Source: Punica granatum
Taxonomy: Eukaryota > Streptophyta > Magnoliopsida > Myrtales > Lythraceae
DNA: 64,000 nucleotides
Reading direction: 5' to 3'
Assembly (NCBI RefSeq): GCF_007655135.1
Contig: NC_045129.1
Location: 24,774,274-24,838,273, forward strand
Of this stretch, positions 61,617-64,000 are shown in pieces. Both the position numbers and the translations under genes were made by a program. How positions within the stretch are numbered: the first letter of the stretch is position 1; every line of letters starts with the position of its first letter. The notes beneath the pieces were generated by a model. The model was not told the DNA's origin, did no database searches, and saw only the letters and a program-made list of their open reading frames with translations.

Positions 61617-64000
61617 CAGTCGGGTCTGTCCAGTATTTCAGCCGGGTCTGTTTGATGCCATTCGGGTCTGTTCAACGGAAAACAGCCCAAACCCGACCCA
61701 TCAACGGTCCAACCAGACTCTTGAAGGTCCCATCCCGCATCTCGGGACTAGGTATGGCCATTCCCGACTTAGAGGAGCTAGGACTTTTACATTCTCATTG
61801 CGTTTATGGAGTTATAAGGGGTTTTATGTATGTTTTATTTTCAAGTTTTAATCTTTATGCACTTTCCATGTTATACCATGCATATTTATCCTCGATTTAT
61901 ATGCTAGCATGTCGGGAAACACTTGGATCGTAGTCGAGAAGAACATCCCGACCCGGGAAAGGCAAAGAGCTCACGAGTTTCCCTCTGAGGGAGGTGACCG
62001 AATGCTCTCTTGCTCCTTTCGGGCAAGGAACCATCTTCTTGACCCGATCCAAGTTCGATTCCCGAGTTTCATCGTATTTTCTCACGTGCATGAAGTCGGT
62101 ATTGTTTTATCGATTCCTTAAATAACTTGTTTGTACATGTTTCCATGTTCGAATGCGTTATTCAAATCATGGCAATACCAACTTTCGTTTAATCGTGTCA
62201 TTTATAATGTTTGTCGTTTAAGCATGCGAGAAATGATTCGAAACAAGACGGGGAAACCTCGTGGAACCCCATTCGGGCCATGGGACCTCTCGGCTATCTC
62301 CAAGGAGAAGTAACCGAGAGCCTCTTAGACTCGTACGGGTTGCATGAGGCTTCCTCTTCCCGTTTTGAGTCCGTTCTCGGCTTACGTGTAATTTGCAATT
62401 TACATTATCGTCACAATATCGCATGAAAATGTCTTTTCAAAACAAAGCATGCATGGATTCGGGTATCGATAACTCATTCGGGTCCATTCGGTTGCGAGGG
62501 TAGTTTCGGTCATTAGACCAAATTATCCTCGATCCTTATGGAATCGTCTTGGTCGTCGAGTCGCGAATCGTTTTCACAATTAATGCATTCGGCACAACCC
62601 TTAAGCATTAATTTCACGAACGGACTAATCGGGACGCTCACATGATTAAACCCACTTCACACTGATAAAGTTTACACGAATTGGCCATTAACTGATAACT
62701 CGCGTCGACGAGTTGTCAAATGACGTTGGTGCCCTTTTCAAACTTATCAATTTCAAAACCCGAAACGCGCAGTCCGATGTAGCATGGACGTTTGAAAAGG
62801 GCTTCTGTGTCTCAACTTGAGTTTTTACCTGATTCCAGGTAGCTCAGGTCTGGATACAGAAGATCTTTCTAGATCACTTCCGGGCATATCGACCGGTTCT
62901 TTGGCTTTTTCGGGGTTCTTGCACAACCCTGGACGATCCAGGGATTTGGTTGACACCGGCTACAGGCCGAGGTGGCCCGCACTGCGATGTTTCCCCTTTT
63001 CTGAAAACAATTTTCAAATAAAGGGCAAAATCGTCTTTTCACAATTCAGCGACACCCTTAGGGTTAGCATGACAGAAACACTACAGTACGGGATAAGAAT
63101 GGGCTACCTGTTCAGGTGCAGGTTCATCTGCATAGCCTTTTCTTATCTAACTGATGAGTTTCTGTTATCCTAACGTAGACTCGGGTAACTAGAACGGTTA
63201 TCTCTGTCAGAAAACATGCGAAATGCTGATTAACCTTTTACTCGACCTAACCAAACAGTAGACAATGGTTAGGAGGAATTCTAGATTCCAAATCTAGAGT
63301 CCAAACACGAGTTTGGCTAATTCAGTGAAAATTCAGTGTCACAATACAGAACAACTGTAAAAGCAATCCACACAAATGAGATTTGACTATCTTTGTCAAG
63401 TTCTCAAAATAAAGCCGAATGCTAAAACATTGGCACGTGCTTGTTTGTCTAGGGTAGGATTTGCATGCCAAAATACCCCGGATTAACAACTTGTTAAAAC
63501 ACGTAAACACGACAATAACAAACACTTTGTCTGTTATTTACCTGTTGCGTGTTATCTTTCCGCACCTGTTTGCCATGTGGGTCGAGCCTAATCCCTAGGC
63601 CGAATAATATTAGGGTTCAACGCCCTAATCATCGAGCACAGGGTTCAACACCCTAATCAACACTCACAGGGTCCAACGCCCTATTCAGTGAGAGCGTCCA
63701 TTGAATTTCAGTTCTTCGGTCTTTTCCCTAAACTCACGGTGAGTTAGAGTGGAATAATAACCGAACGCGAAACGACTGGAATTCGACCCTTTTGTAATTT
63801 GTATTTATCGTTTTCGAGAGCATTGTAAGGATTTTATTTTGTACATTTATTCTGTAAGAATTCCAGTCGGTGAGCGAACGGTCCGAGAGTCGAATTAATC
63901 GAATCGGTCTAATGCTTGCCCAGATACAAGTAAATCCAAGAACTCGCGGTTCTGGTTCACGCAGGGATTCAACCTCCATGGTTCGATGAACTGTAACGCA

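Larger units (their letters stand above)
57332..64000 (+). repeat. Second copy of 44751-51419 (12,581-bp tandem duplication)
   Basis: Every landmark checked has offset 12,581: breakpoint 44751/57332, LTR end 46068/58649, LTR start 46198/58779, TATA 47800/60381, window end 51419/64000. I counted about 50 substitutions by eye over 6,669 bp and no net indel. The copy continues beyond the window. Confidence 0.95.
58779..64000 (+). mobile_element. LTR, duplicate of 46198-51419, cut by window edge
   Basis: Starts TGTCAGCACCCCATTTTGG. If the match continues, it should end near 64451 and be followed by a PBS. It contains the TATA-like site 60381-60388 and the 192-bp array at 60849-61616, whose 224-codon frame (60981-61655) also remains open. 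Confidence 0.92.

Noticed and set aside
46198..64000. Reading 46198-51870 and 58779-64000 as the paired LTRs of one intact element
   Set aside because: The similarity extends 1.4 kb upstream of both LTRs, including an unrelated nested LTR fragment and its target-site copy, so the two LTRs arose by tandem duplication.
1..64000. tRNA, rRNA or miRNA genes
   Set aside because: No tRNA-like or rRNA-like sequence was recognised apart from the 18-base primer-binding sites. An RNA covariance search would be needed to exclude small RNAs.

Overview
The window is repeat-dominated nuclear DNA of a flowering plant, probably from a pericentromeric or otherwise gene-poor region. I cannot name the species. 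I found no host gene, tRNA, rRNA or CRISPR array. Nearly every base belongs to nested LTR retrotransposons. They are almost all one superfamily of very large Ty3/gypsy elements of the Tat/Ogre type. The grounds are LTRs of 5.2-5.8 kb starting TGTCAGCACCCC (or TGTTAGC/TGTCAAC) and ending GTGCGCACA or a variant, a primer-binding site TGGCGACTCCACTGGGGA that fits the 3' end of a plant tRNA-Arg, a purine tract AAAGAGGGGCAAGC before a 3' LTR, and remnants of an extra ORF1 upstream of gag.

Layout. 1-942: piece of a coding element (ORF1 C-terminus, spacer, gag start), cut at 943 by a plus-strand LTR that is itself truncated (943-3767). 3768-23114: element A on the minus strand, with its 3' LTR (3768-14507) split by a solo LTR (4545-9768), a 6.9 kb internal region without gag-pol (14508-21433), a PBS at 21413-21430 and a truncated 5' LTR (21434-23114). 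23115-34133: element D on the plus strand, keeping only its internal 3' end and an LTR that is split by a solo LTR (24582-30428). 34134-46197: internal region of element B (plus), starting inside a decayed ORF1 and interrupted by a Ty1/copia-type solo LTR (36404-38065) and by a solo LTR of the main family (40680-46068). 46198-51870: an LTR that is at once the 3' LTR of B and the 5' LTR of C. 51871-57331: PBS and internal region of element C, with no coding sequence. 57332-64000: second copy of 44751-51419 at a constant offset of 12,581 bp, running off the window.

A, B and C share a colinear, non-coding internal region full of tandem repeats that replaces gag-pol. They therefore look like a non-autonomous LARD-like family that depends on a coding Tat/Ogre relative such as the fragment at 1-942. 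Four solo LTRs have recognisable target-site duplications (GGGTC, ATCAC, ACATC, and CCCGT, which has one substitution in the local copy), so insertion order can be read. The latest large event visible is the 12,581-bp tandem duplication (about 0.8% divergence by eye).
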